This document shows positions 16,343-24,695 of a DNA stretch of 64,000 bases, piece after piece (positions within the stretch are counted from its first letter, which is position 1; the number at the start of each line of letters is the position of its first letter). Under the pieces are notes generated by a model. That model was not told the DNA's origin. It ran no database searches and saw only the letters and a list, made by a program, of their open reading frames with translations. Source of the stretch: UMGS1696 sp964621755 (GTDB lineage: Bacteria > Bacillota > Clostridia > Oscillospirales > CAG-272); assembly GCA_964621755.1 (NCBI GenBank), contig CAZUPI010000007.1, forward strand, positions 1-64,000. The letters are read 5' to 3'. The position numbers and the translations under genes were made by a program.

Positions 16343-16876
16343 TTATTTGATTCCGTATTTTTCTGCGAACTGTGAGACAGTTTTAACCCAGTGTTCGTAA
16401 GTAAAACTCTTCTTGATGTCGGACAAATCGATATATGCCCCGTTCACAATAGCCTGTTCCGCGGCTTCGGCTATCATCGCTTCTTTGGTATAGTTGTCGC
16501 TCAGGGATTTTTCAAATTCCATGTTCATTTTTTGGCTGACGCCTTCCATTGCTCCTATATAGAACAAGCTTTCGCGCCCCAGTAAATCTCCGATTTTTTC
16601 AAAGCATTCTATCCCTTCACGGATATCCGCAATACTTACCACACGTTTGTATTCCATAATTTTTTCACCTCCTGATAAAATATTGTCAACCGTTGTGCGC
16701 AGAATCTCTGCGAGGTCGAGCAGAATTCCTACATCGGGAATCGTCTCTCCACGCTCCCACTTTGATACCGCTTGGTAGGATATGCTAAGCCGTTCGCCCA
16801 GCTCGTTCTGCGTCAAACCGATATGTTTGCGTAGCATGGCTATCTGTGCACCCACTTTTTTTGAATCAACAGTCAT
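16343..16876 (-). CDS. XRE-family transcriptional regulator
   Basis: 177 residues from the ATG that follows AAGGGGG; a longer frame to 16903 lacks a ribosome site. Residues 5-65 are a Cro/C1 helix-turn-helix (IAMLRKHIGLTQNELGERLS, ISYQAVSKWERGETIPDVG). The C-terminal about 110 residues are helical, without a known fold to me (REGIECFEKIGDLLGRESLF). Single gene between two terminators, probably self-regulated. Confidence 0.85.
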   Translation of the reverse strand: MTVDSKKVGAQIAMLRKHIGLTQNELGERLSISYQAVSKWERGETIPDVGILLDLAEILRTTVDNILSGGEKIMEYKRVVSIADIREGIECFEKIGDLLGRESLFYIGAMEGVSQKMNMEFEKSLSDNYTKEAMIAEAAEQAIVNGAYIDLSDIKKSFTYEHWVKTVSQFAEKYGIK

Positions 16877-17045
16877 CTGATTCCCCCTTGTTAAAAATTT
16901 CAAAGCGCTTCGATATCTATATTTTACAGATAAAAAGCCCCTTTTTCAATGACCGCGTGAGTTATATTTTAAGGGAAAACTAAATCAAGAGGTTAGTCCT
17001 CAAAAACTTAAAATTGACGCTTGATAGTGTGGCGGTTACGAAAAT

Positions 17046-17090
17046 ACAATAAAATCTCCCCCAAACCTGAGTCGGAGGAGATTTTATTGT
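17046..17090 (-). terminator. Terminator of the SLH protein gene
   Basis: Perfect 14-bp arms ACAATAAAATCTCC / GGAGATTTTATTGT around a 17-base loop, followed on the minus strand by ATTTT; lies 28 bases past the stop. Confidence 0.75.
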
Positions 17091-17117
17091 TCATTAATAC
17101 TATACGATTACGCTATA

Positions 17118-18845
17118 TCAGCCGTTGTAAACCGAGATATGGCTGTTCAGTTCGGTAACAAGTTCGATAACTGCAGTGGAAGTTGCACCGCTATCTTCGA
17201 GAAGGGCGCTTGCTTCTTCGTAGTGTTCAATAAGACCGCTGTCATTTGCTGCAACACCGCTGTCGATGAGCATCTTTGCCTGAAGTACGAGAGCTTCAAG
17301 AAGGGCACGTTCCGCATCAGTTGCAGGAGATTCCGCGATGATGTTTGCGTAGTTGCTGCTGGAAACGGTTACGACGTAGGTGTTCGCGCTGTTGTAAGCT
17401 TCGGTCATTGTGACCTTTCCATCAACAACAGCTACACCGGAAGCTACAGTGGTCTTCTGACGACCGGAACCATAGTAGATACCAACTGTTACATCTTCGA
17501 GTGCTTCGGGAATATTTTCTACAACGACATCGGCAGAGCCTTCAGCGAAGGTAGCTTTGATGACTTCGGAACCATCATAAGCAGGCTTGATGTAAATACC
17601 GTCGAAGGTATAAACGTAAGTATTGTCGGGCATGATGTAGGTGATGGAAGTAACCCTTTCACCAACAAGTTTGGCAAGCTCAGGAAGGTTATCCCATCCA
17701 ACGATATGGGAGTTGCAAAGACTGTCTTCACTTACGTTGAAGGAAACTTCCCAAGGCTGTACCCACATGCTCTGGAGATGTTCCATACCAACTTTAAGAC
17801 CGGATTCGGTTTCAAGGATAATACCTTGGATATTTGCGTTAATGATCCAACCTTCATCCGAACGGTTGGTGCGGATATATGCGGTGGAGTTTTCAGTTAC
17901 GTTGATTTGATAATCACCCCATGTGGAACCGGTCTGAAGTTCAGCGGAGGCGTCTGTTACTGTTTCAACGATGTTGAAATTGGTGGCAGAATATACTGCT
18001 TTTCCATCAACAATCGAAACGGTCTTATACTGTTCGGGTGTACTTCTTGCAAGCTTGAATGTGGGATTAATTTCGAGATATGCATCATAATCATCCGCAG
18101 AAACAGCAACATTTACATTTTTTACACCAAGAATATTGTAACCGTCCGTATTTTCTTCGGTGTAATTCGTGTACATGTTATCATTGAAGCTACTATACAT
18201 TTTTACGGTAGCAGAAGTAACGCCGTCAATGCCGTAATATTCGGTTGTGCTGACGTCTCCGGAGTAGTATTCAGCATAAGTCAGCGTAGCAGTGCCGTAA
18301 ACGACATCATGCTCACTGATGTCAAAGGTCAGTGTATCGTAAATGTTGTCCAGAATTGTGATGCCTTCCGCACGTGTCAACTGAGAAGTAGGGTTAAGTA
18401 AGCCGGCGGTAGTGCCGTGGACATAATCGCCCGCAACCAGAGCAGCTACAGCATTTTTGGCACCTTCGGAAATCTCAGCAGCATCGCTGAACTTGGAAAG
18501 AGCGGCAATATCTGTATCGGTTGCCGTAAGTCCCAGAACATCAGCAACAATGGTCATCGCTTCTTCACGGGTGAATATGCCGTCTTCATCTTCTTCCGTA
18601 TTTTCAATAGGCGACTTTGAGATTTGATTCAGAAGAGAAACAAACTGCGCGCGGTCCATTGCGACATCCGGACTGTAATGTACAACGCCATAATCGTTCA
18701 TCCAACCGCTGTCAACAAAGAACTGCAAGGATTTTTCAGCCCAGTGGCCGGCAATATCCGTGGCAGGAGCCGCGGCTGCGGATGCTGCCACACACATACT
18801 TCCAACCAGCAGTGCACAGAAGAGAGTGTTGATTTTCTTGTTCAT
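17118..18845 (-). CDS. Secreted SLH-domain protein with Tp47-like domain
   Basis: 575 residues with a clear signal peptide (KKINTLFCALLVGSMCVAAS, cleavage near AAAA-P). Residues 28-175 contain S-layer homology modules (DIAGHWAEKSLQFFVDSGWM; FTREEAMTIVADVLGL; NPTSQLTRAEGITILDNIYD), which anchor proteins to pyruvylated wall polymer. The next part (YYGIDGVTSATVKMYSSF onward) resembles the Treponema Tp47-type beta domains, and the end is helical (DAERALLEALVLQAKMLIDS). It lies next to the flavin electron-transfer operon, and its promoter carries the same GTTAG-N6-CTAAC box, so it may be a surface partner in iron acquisition or reduction; that link is inferred. Confidence 0.82.
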   Translation of the reverse strand: MNKKINTLFCALLVGSMCVAASAAAAPATDIAGHWAEKSLQFFVDSGWMNDYGVVHYSPDVAMDRAQFVSLLNQISKSPIENTEEDEDGIFTREEAMTIVADVLGLTATDTDIAALSKFSDAAEISEGAKNAVAALVAGDYVHGTTAGLLNPTSQLTRAEGITILDNIYDTLTFDISEHDVVYGTATLTYAEYYSGDVSTTEYYGIDGVTSATVKMYSSFNDNMYTNYTEENTDGYNILGVKNVNVAVSADDYDAYLEINPTFKLARSTPEQYKTVSIVDGKAVYSATNFNIVETVTDASAELQTGSTWGDYQINVTENSTAYIRTNRSDEGWIINANIQGIILETESGLKVGMEHLQSMWVQPWEVSFNVSEDSLCNSHIVGWDNLPELAKLVGERVTSITYIMPDNTYVYTFDGIYIKPAYDGSEVIKATFAEGSADVVVENIPEALEDVTVGIYYGSGRQKTTVASGVAVVDGKVTMTEAYNSANTYVVTVSSSNYANIIAESPATDAERALLEALVLQAKMLIDSGVAANDSGLIEHYEEASALLEDSGATSTAVIELVTELNSHISVYNG

Positions 18846-18865
18846 AATTGTAATATCTCCTTTCA

Positions 18866-18881
18866 GTTAGTGAATGCTAAC
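18866..18881. promoter_or_regulatory. Iron-box-like palindrome before the SLH gene
   Basis: GTTAGTGAATGCTAAC between promoter and ribosome site, with an extra half site TGCTAAC at 18948-18954 right at the predicted transcription start. Same 16-bp layout as at 22.7, 51.2, 51.8 and 54.6 kb. Confidence 0.7.
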
Positions 18882-18962
18882 TTATAACCTGTGTAATTGC
18901 TCTGTCGTTCAACAACAGAGCAATGTAAAAATGTTCCGGTTATCTTCTGCTAACTTATATGT

Positions 18963-18991
18963 AGTATATCACACATAAATGTTTATTTCAA
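18963..18991 (-). promoter_or_regulatory. Sigma-A promoter of the SLH gene
   Basis: On the minus strand TTGAAA, 17 bases, TATACT; the transcript would start next to the TAAGTTAGC half site. Confidence 0.72.
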
Positions 18992-19078
18992 TAGTTTTTT
19001 TGTACAAATTTTGACGATAATTTATAAAAATATATAGGTAGAAATCATATATTATAATATTACAATATTATAATGAAA

Positions 19079-19594
19079 TCATTTTACTTTTTTGGATATT
19101 TTTTTCATTTGATATACCACAAGCTGTGCGCAGAATCCGGTGAAAGTTCCGCTGATAATACCGGAGATGAGCAGTACCGGCAGATAGCTTATAATCGCCG
19201 GTGTCTGCGTGATAACGATTGCCACGGCAATCTGCCCGATATTATGTGCAACCGCACCAATGACGCTACATATCCAGATCTGTTTCTCTGTTACGATTTT
19301 CCGCATCAGAAGCATTATAAGATAACAAAACATACCGCCGCATAAACTGTACAGAAACGCCATCATCTGTCCGGCAAAGATACAGCCCAGAACGATGCGG
19401 CACAGCAAAATGGCGAGGGTGTCCAATGAACCGCACAGAAACATAGCGTATACGGTAATCACATTCGCCAGTCCCAGTTTTACTCCGGGAATGGGGAGCG
19501 GCGTCGGAATCTGTGCTTCCACCACAAAAATGATTAATGCGATTGTAGTCAACATGGCATTGCGCGTTAATCGTTTGATTTTTTGATTGTTCAT
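19079..19594 (-). CDS. Gx-family membrane protein (EetB/HepI-like)
   Basis: 171 residues from the ATG overlapping the preceding gene's stop; a longer frame has no ribosome site. Five or so membrane helices, with the family signature IPTPLPIPGVKLGLANVITV near residue 30-50 and VIGAVAHNIGQIAVAIVI later. The Gx/heptaprenyl-diphosphate-synthase component I family recurs in flavin-based extracellular electron-transfer loci together with NusG-II and ApbE genes, as here, where it may handle quinone or flavin. Last gene of the operon. Confidence 0.82.
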   Translation of the reverse strand: MNNQKIKRLTRNAMLTTIALIIFVVEAQIPTPLPIPGVKLGLANVITVYAMFLCGSLDTLAILLCRIVLGCIFAGQMMAFLYSLCGGMFCYLIMLLMRKIVTEKQIWICSVIGAVAHNIGQIAVAIVITQTPAIISYLPVLLISGIISGTFTGFCAQLVVYQMKKISKKVK

Positions 19595-19986
19595 TGACTT
19601 ACACCGTCCAATGCGATTTCTTCGCTTCCGCCCGGATTTGTCTGCACAAGCTGGATGACCAGTTTGTTCGGCAGACAGACGATTGGTAAGGCTCCTGTGG
19701 ACTGCCAGCCTTGATGAACACAAATCTGGTCCGGACAATCGGCCTCACTGACGCAGATTCTTCCGGGTTCTACAGAAATTATATTTTTCCCGTTCGTTCC
19801 TTCTACAACAAAGGAATAGGGAGATACAACGGCGGAAAGCTCAATGGTTTCAATGCACTTATTGTCCAGGTAAATTTTCGCTGTCATATCTGCTGTCCCA
19901 TTCCCCTGCCGCATCAGCAAAAGGGTACAAAATGATATCACCAGAACCAATATGATTCCAATTACCCAAATTCTTGTTTTTATCAT
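19591..19986 (-). CDS. NusG domain II protein, membrane anchored
   Basis: 131 residues; N-terminal helix IWVIGIILVLVISFCTLLLM anchors an extracytoplasmic domain. The domain carries the NusG-II signature CPDQICVHQGWQSTGALPIV followed by CLPNKLVI, with three Cys that could hold a metal or disulfide. Proteins of this kind (EetA-like) accompany Gx proteins in extracellular electron-transfer operons. Start and stop overlap the neighbours by 4 bases on each side, so the operon is tightly coupled. Confidence 0.85.
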   Translation of the reverse strand: MIKTRIWVIGIILVLVISFCTLLLMRQGNGTADMTAKIYLDNKCIETIELSAVVSPYSFVVEGTNGKNIISVEPGRICVSEADCPDQICVHQGWQSTGALPIVCLPNKLVIQLVQTNPGGSEEIALDGVSQ

Positions 19987-21074
19987 CGCTTGATTACCGA
20001 CAGTTCTTTGTCTGCATAAGCTTCCGCCAGAGTAAAACTGTCACACAGCCCTTCTGTGATATGGATGTTTCCATCTTCTGTTACAAAAATAGCTTCAAAT
20101 CCCTCGTGCGTCCGCCAGTATTCGGAAGCCTTGTCCAATCCCATAACGAACAATGCAGTCGACATGGCATCGCACAGCAGGCCGCTTTCTCCGACGATGG
20201 TTACGGAGAGAATTCCGTTGTCCGCCGGTTTTCCAGTGGCTGGGTCGATGATATGCCAGTAAGTTCTGCCGTCGTCTCCGATGAAATACCGTTCGTAACT
20301 GCCGGAGGTGATGGCTGCCATGTTGGAAAGGGAAAGAACTCCCAGATAGTTTTCCTTATCGACTGGATGCTGAACGGCAATGCGCCACGGGCTTCCATCC
20401 GGTTTGCTGCCCAGCGCCTGTACGTTCCCGCCGAGATTCAGCAAAGCGGAGGTGATGCCGTTTTCTTTGAACAAATCGCAGAGAATATCGCCGGTGTAGC
20501 CCTTTGCCACACTTCCTAGGTCAATCTGTACATCTTCAGGAATCGATGCGTTCTGACCATCTAGAACAACGGAGGTATAATCCACATGCTCCAATAGGGC
20601 GGCAAGCTCCATATCATCCGGAATTCGGTAATCTCCGGTGGTAAATCCCCATGCGCGTACGACGGGATACACGGTAATATCCAGTGCACCCTCTGTATTT
20701 TTGCAAAATTCCAGCGAAGTGTTCAGTAGAGAGGCGGTATCATCGGAAAGAATGCTGGTTCCGGTCGTGTTGAGCGTGTAAATCTCACTTCCGGGCAGAG
20801 TTACGGACAGCTTGCTTTCAAGCCCGACGATGCGTTTCTCTGCCAGCTCAAGGACGTCCTCTCCCCCGCTGTAAACCGTGAGTTCCATAGCAGTATCCAT
20901 AGCGAGAACAATCCGGTTATATTTTTCCAGCGAAGCATCGGATTGCTCCGCGATGGCTGAGGTGGTTTCCTGAGGGAGGGGATCCGGTGTTTCCGTAACC
21001 GCGTCGGCATGGGCGCAGCCTGAAAGCAGGAGGCAGAGAAGAAACGAAAGAATTCGGTGTTTACGCATAATCAT
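19983..21074 (-). CDS. apbE: FAD:protein FMN transferase (ApbE), lipoprotein
   Basis: 363 residues from ATG after AAGGAAAG; the longer frame to 21200 lacks a ribosome site. Lipobox LSGC near residue 21 indicates a lipoprotein outside the membrane. The ApbE domain shows AMDTAMELTVYSG, LDITVYPVVRAWGF, the FAD-binding DLGSVAKGY, LNLGGN, and metal/flavin region LCDAMSTALFVMG. It attaches FMN through a phosphoester to Thr in [ST]GAT motifs; the next gene encodes a protein with two such motifs, its obvious substrate. Confidence 0.95.
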   Translation of the reverse strand: MIMRKHRILSFLLCLLLSGCAHADAVTETPDPLPQETTSAIAEQSDASLEKYNRIVLAMDTAMELTVYSGGEDVLELAEKRIVGLESKLSVTLPGSEIYTLNTTGTSILSDDTASLLNTSLEFCKNTEGALDITVYPVVRAWGFTTGDYRIPDDMELAALLEHVDYTSVVLDGQNASIPEDVQIDLGSVAKGYTGDILCDLFKENGITSALLNLGGNVQALGSKPDGSPWRIAVQHPVDKENYLGVLSLSNMAAITSGSYERYFIGDDGRTYWHIIDPATGKPADNGILSVTIVGESGLLCDAMSTALFVMGLDKASEYWRTHEGFEAIFVTEDGNIHITEGLCDSFTLAEAYADKELSVIKR

Positions 21075-21090
21075 ACTTTCCTTATGGTTA

Positions 21091-22641
21091 TTAATTCTGC
21101 GCCTGGGCCAATGCGTTGGATATTGCTTCAAGCAGACCTTTCGAGCTGTAGGTTGCACCGGACACAGTATCCACTTCTGTACTTTGTGCTTCAATGACAT
21201 TGTCTACGACTTCGAGCGCCTTGGACCAGAAAGCTTGGTCGTCTGATGTAGAGATAACAACAACGTAGGAAATGGAACCACCCGAAATCATAACTGCAAC
21301 TTGAACATTTCCACTATATCCGGTGCCATTACCGAAGTAAGCACCATCTTTGTATTGTACAGCAGGTTCAGGTTCGGGAGCAGGCTCAGGCTCAGGAGTG
21401 GGCTCAGGCTCGGGAGCAGGCTCAGGCTCGGGTTCGGGAGCAGGCTCAGGCTCGGGAGCAGGCTCAGGCTCGGGAGTGGGCTCAACTTCAGACTCTAAAT
21501 TGGAAGTTTCATCAAGTGGAGCACTCGCATCAGCCAAAGCATTTTGAACCGCTTCAATGATGCCGCTCGAACTGAACGTTGCACCGGTGACAGTATCTAC
21601 ATCTGTGCTTTGTGTGGAAATAATCGTATCAATGACTGCAAGAGCGCTTGTCCAGAACGGTTCATCATCGTTGAATTCCACTACGTCGATGGACTCGATT
21701 TCATTTTCCGATACCGTTACGGCAAGGGTGATATTTCCAGAGAAACCCATGCCGGTTCCGTTGTAGGTACCGGTTTTGTATTTATATTCCATATCAGTTG
21801 CATCCGCGCCAGCGTCTGTTTCTTCAGGGGCTGCAATCCCGGTAGCTGCTACAACAGGAGAATTGGATCCTTTCGGTATGAGGGATGGTACACAGATAAA
21901 TGCCAGTACAGCAACAGCCACGACGAGCGGTACAACCGGAACGATTTTTGCAGCGGAGGGATTCCTTTTCCGCATCGCTTTACAGATACGCATCACCGCG
22001 TACACCGTAAAGATAACGGTATAAAGGATAATATTGAACAGATATTTCATCTGTCCGCTTGCAAGAAGTGTGCTGTTCAGCAGCATAACATGCACGTAAA
22101 TCAGCCCGTAGAACACATAAGCCATACGCTGCAGCCTTTTCCAGTTCTTCGGCTTCATTTTTTTTCGTACTGCTGGAAATGAGGTTATCATCAGCGGGAG
22201 CATTATCGCAATCATAACGAGCGAGCAAAGCGCCGCATACAGCAATTTGCCTGACAGCTGTTCCGGGGAGGTGAACAGCATTACGAAATACGTTTTTCCA
22301 TATCCGATATTATGACCGAGGGTGAGAATGCAGGCAATGATGGATAGTTCTGCGCGGATAGGCATCAGATGCTTGATGGCAGTGGAACCGTTTGGCAGAG
22401 CACCCATCATCATGACAATAACAAATAGTGCCGTCGCAAAAGCACAGTTCGCGAAAATCGGCCAGATATAATTTTGTATCCATATTGGAAAACTGCGGTT
22501 CAGACCGCTGTATGTAACAACGATTATAAGCAGGCTTAGCACAGCAGAAATCACGTAAAAGAGATTGGCGTGTTTTTTAATTTGCTTTGCGCCAAACCAT
22601 GAGAATGCGAATGCAAGCAGCAGACTGATAAGAAAAACCAT
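21091..22641 (-). CDS. Ferric-reductase-like membrane protein with two FMN-binding domains
   Basis: 516 residues. Residues 1-255 form about seven membrane helices of the ferric-reductase-like family; His in LGHNIGYG (110) and IYVHVML (184) could bind heme. Two extracytoplasmic FMN-bind domains follow (about 285-370 and 435-515), each ending in a flavinylation motif: DTVTGATFSS (Thr355) and DTVSGATYSS (Thr497). They are joined by a Pro-Glu linker of PEPEPA units (389-430). Electrons would pass from the membrane part through two covalent FMNs to an outside acceptor, plausibly Fe(III). ApbE follows 16 bases downstream. Confidence 0.9.
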   Translation of the reverse strand: MVFLISLLLAFAFSWFGAKQIKKHANLFYVISAVLSLLIIVVTYSGLNRSFPIWIQNYIWPIFANCAFATALFVIVMMMGALPNGSTAIKHLMPIRAELSIIACILTLGHNIGYGKTYFVMLFTSPEQLSGKLLYAALCSLVMIAIMLPLMITSFPAVRKKMKPKNWKRLQRMAYVFYGLIYVHVMLLNSTLLASGQMKYLFNIILYTVIFTVYAVMRICKAMRKRNPSAAKIVPVVPLVVAVAVLAFICVPSLIPKGSNSPVVAATGIAAPEETDAGADATDMEYKYKTGTYNGTGMGFSGNITLAVTVSENEIESIDVVEFNDDEPFWTSALAVIDTIISTQSTDVDTVTGATFSSSGIIEAVQNALADASAPLDETSNLESEVEPTPEPEPAPEPEPAPEPEPEPAPEPEPTPEPEPAPEPEPAVQYKDGAYFGNGTGYSGNVQVAVMISGGSISYVVVISTSDDQAFWSKALEVVDNVIEAQSTEVDTVSGATYSSKGLLEAISNALAQAQN

Positions 22642-22665
22642 GAACAGGTACCTCCATGAAATCTT

Positions 22666-22689
22666 CTTGGTTAGCTTTAGCTAACCAAG
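22666..22689. promoter_or_regulatory. Iron-box-like palindrome before the electron-transfer operon
   Basis: A perfect 24-bp palindrome: CTTGGTTAGCT, TT, AGCTAACCAAG, containing the 16-bp core. It lies between the predicted promoter and the start codon, where a bound repressor would block transcription. Confidence 0.78.
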
Positions 22690-22727
22690 GGGTAATAAAG
22701 CTACCAAAAAGTAACCTATGAGAATAT

Positions 22728-22756
22728 AATATATCACTATCTCAGATGTTTGTCAA
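22728..22756 (-). promoter_or_regulatory. Sigma-A promoter of the electron-transfer operon
   Basis: On the minus strand TTGACA, 17 bases, TATATT. Confidence 0.82.
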
Positions 22757-22847
22757 TATCAATTTCGTAAATTTTATAGCCGCATATAAAAACATCCATT
22801 TGCAGACCAAATCCATTTCTCACACGTAAAAAGGTTTTTAAAGGGGT

Positions 22848-22884
22848 TCGGGGGAAACTTTTTTAAGGTAAAAGTTTCCCCCGA
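22848..22884. terminator. Palindrome after the fucose-isomerase-like gene
   Basis: TCGGGGGAAACTTTT, 7 bases, AAAAGTTTCCCCCGA. Lies 22 bases past the stop of the leftward gene. T-tract is inside the stem rather than after it. Confidence 0.7.
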
Positions 22885-22905
22885 GAGCTCATGATTTCAC
22901 TATCA

Positions 22906-24381
22906 TCAATCAAACGGATTTTCCGTCGGATAGGGTATCGACTTCGGCTGGTTGTAAGAAATATCCACAATACCGATATACTTCAATACTTCGTAAATCG
23001 CCTTGCCGTGATTTCCGAACGCCACTGCGCCGTGGTGCGGGAATCTCTTTTCAATCAGCACATGACGGTAGAATCGGTCCATTTCCGGAATCGCAAACGC
23101 GCCGATAGAACCGAAGCTTTCGCAGTCAACGTCGAGTACTTCACCCTGCGCAATGTACGCGCGGAGCTTTGTATCCGCCGTGCCCTGAAGCCGGAACAGC
23201 GTAATTGCACCCGGTTTAATGTTCCCTTCAAGTGTGCCGCGGGTAATATCCGGCTCGGGAAGCTCAGGTTCAAGGTCACGCTTCATGATGAGCTGGTATC
23301 CCATGTGCGGATTTTTAAGCAGCTTCGAGCATGTGTTGCCGCAATGGAAGCCCATGAATGTCTCCGTCAGCTTCGCGCTGCACTTGCCGCAAATCGACTT
23401 GTCGTAAATCGACTTCGGAACCGTGTTGTTGATGTCGAGCAGCGTCACAGGCGCACCCGATACACAGATTCCTATGTATTCGGACAGCACCCCGTAAATG
23501 TCAACCTCGCAAGATACCGGGATACCCATCGCCGTCAGGCGGCTGTTGACATAGCACGGTACAAACTTGAACTCCGTCTGGAACGCAGGCCAGCACTTCC
23601 CGGCAAACGCAACATAGTCTCGCGCACCCTTATGCTGCTCCGCCCAGTCAAGCAGGGTCAGCTCGTACTGCGCAAGCCGCGGAATAATTCCCGCATACTT
23701 ATTGTCAGGACCAAGTTCCGCTTCCATTTCCGCCACTTTTTCAGGAATGCGCGGGTCGCCGGTATGCTTGTTGTAAGCCACCAAAAGGTCAAGCTCGGAG
23801 TTTTCTTCCACTGCAACACCAAGGTCATACAACGGCTTTACCGGACCGTTGCACGCCAGAAAATCGTCCGGCCGAGGTCCAAAGGTGATCACCTTCAGTC
23901 CCTTCAGTCCAAGTATTGCGCGGGATATCGGCACGAATTCGCGCACCTTTTCCGCAAGCTCTTCCGCATTTCCCACCGGGTAGGACGGAATGTAGGCAGT
24001 CTTACCGCGCAGTCCGAGGTTGTAAGAGCAGTTGAGCATACCGCAGTAAGCGTCGCCGCGCCCGTCGTGCAGATCGCCATCTCCCTCGGCGGCGGCAGCA
24101 TACATGATGGGACCATCAAACCATTCAGCAATGAGCGTCTCCGGTGTCTCAGGACCAAAGTTGCCAAGGAACACGAACAGGGCGTTTACACCGTGCGCCT
24201 TTACGTCCGCCACTGCCTTCTTTGCATCAAGCTCATTTTCCACTGTTACGGGACATTCGTACAGTTCTCCACCGTACGCTTTAACAAGCGCTGTGCGGCG
24301 GCGTTCGGACAATGCCTTCGGGAAGCAGCTTCGCGAAACCGCGATAATGCCGAGTTTTACCTCCGGAATGTTGTATATCAT
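22906..24381 (-). CDS. L-fucose/L-arabinose isomerase-family protein
   Basis: 491 residues, start after GAGGAGG. The N-terminal Rossmann-like part (VKLGIIAVSRSCFPKALSER), the middle (LGLRGKTAYIPSYPVG, CEVDIYGVLSEYIGI) and the C-terminal segment (GTADTKLRAYIAQGEVLDVD, then HHGAVAFGNHGKAIYEVLKY) fit the fucose-isomerase superfamily, which converts aldose to ketose with a bound Mn. Cys residues CGKCSAKL...FHCGNTCSKLL are unusual. The fucosidase gene at 46 kb supports fucose use, but no kinase or aldolase is adjacent, so the substrate is not settled. Confidence 0.83.
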   Translation of the reverse strand: MIYNIPEVKLGIIAVSRSCFPKALSERRRTALVKAYGGELYECPVTVENELDAKKAVADVKAHGVNALFVFLGNFGPETPETLIAEWFDGPIMYAAAAEGDGDLHDGRGDAYCGMLNCSYNLGLRGKTAYIPSYPVGNAEELAEKVREFVPISRAILGLKGLKVITFGPRPDDFLACNGPVKPLYDLGVAVEENSELDLLVAYNKHTGDPRIPEKVAEMEAELGPDNKYAGIIPRLAQYELTLLDWAEQHKGARDYVAFAGKCWPAFQTEFKFVPCYVNSRLTAMGIPVSCEVDIYGVLSEYIGICVSGAPVTLLDINNTVPKSIYDKSICGKCSAKLTETFMGFHCGNTCSKLLKNPHMGYQLIMKRDLEPELPEPDITRGTLEGNIKPGAITLFRLQGTADTKLRAYIAQGEVLDVDCESFGSIGAFAIPEMDRFYRHVLIEKRFPHHGAVAFGNHGKAIYEVLKYIGIVDISYNQPKSIPYPTENPFD

Positions 24382-24695
24382 AAAAATCCTCCTCGGAATA
24401 TAATTTTGTAGACACCTTCATTTTACATGGTTTTCTTCGATATGTCAACTGTTTTTTTACATCATTTGTACGGAAGCATTTGCTTTTAAATTGAATCGAG
24501 GGGATGAAAATGCAGCGTAATAACGTACTCTTGTGAGCGTTCACAAAGTGGGGTATAATTTTATCAAGAATCGGTTCTACATTAAAAATCTCACTTCCGG
24601 AGTTCTCGCGCCAGATTCTCCTTCTGTACAAAGGACACGGGATTTCCCGTGTCCTTTGTTAATTCATTTTCTATTTTTCCCTGAGAAAAGTACCT
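24382..24695. other. Intergenic region, no gene seen
   Basis: Contains the promoter region of the isomerase-like gene, no convincing reading frame, and the hairpin at 24629-24658. Confidence 0.6.
24629..24658. terminator. Perfect hairpin past the sigma-factor fusion gene
   Basis: CAAAGGACACGGGA, TT, TCCCGTGTCCTTTG: 14-bp stem with a 2-base loop; no T-tract outside. Confidence 0.7.

Noticed and set aside
22891..24411. 506-codon rightward frame
   Set aside because: Mirror image of the fucose-isomerase-like gene; Arg/His-rich with no ribosome site.
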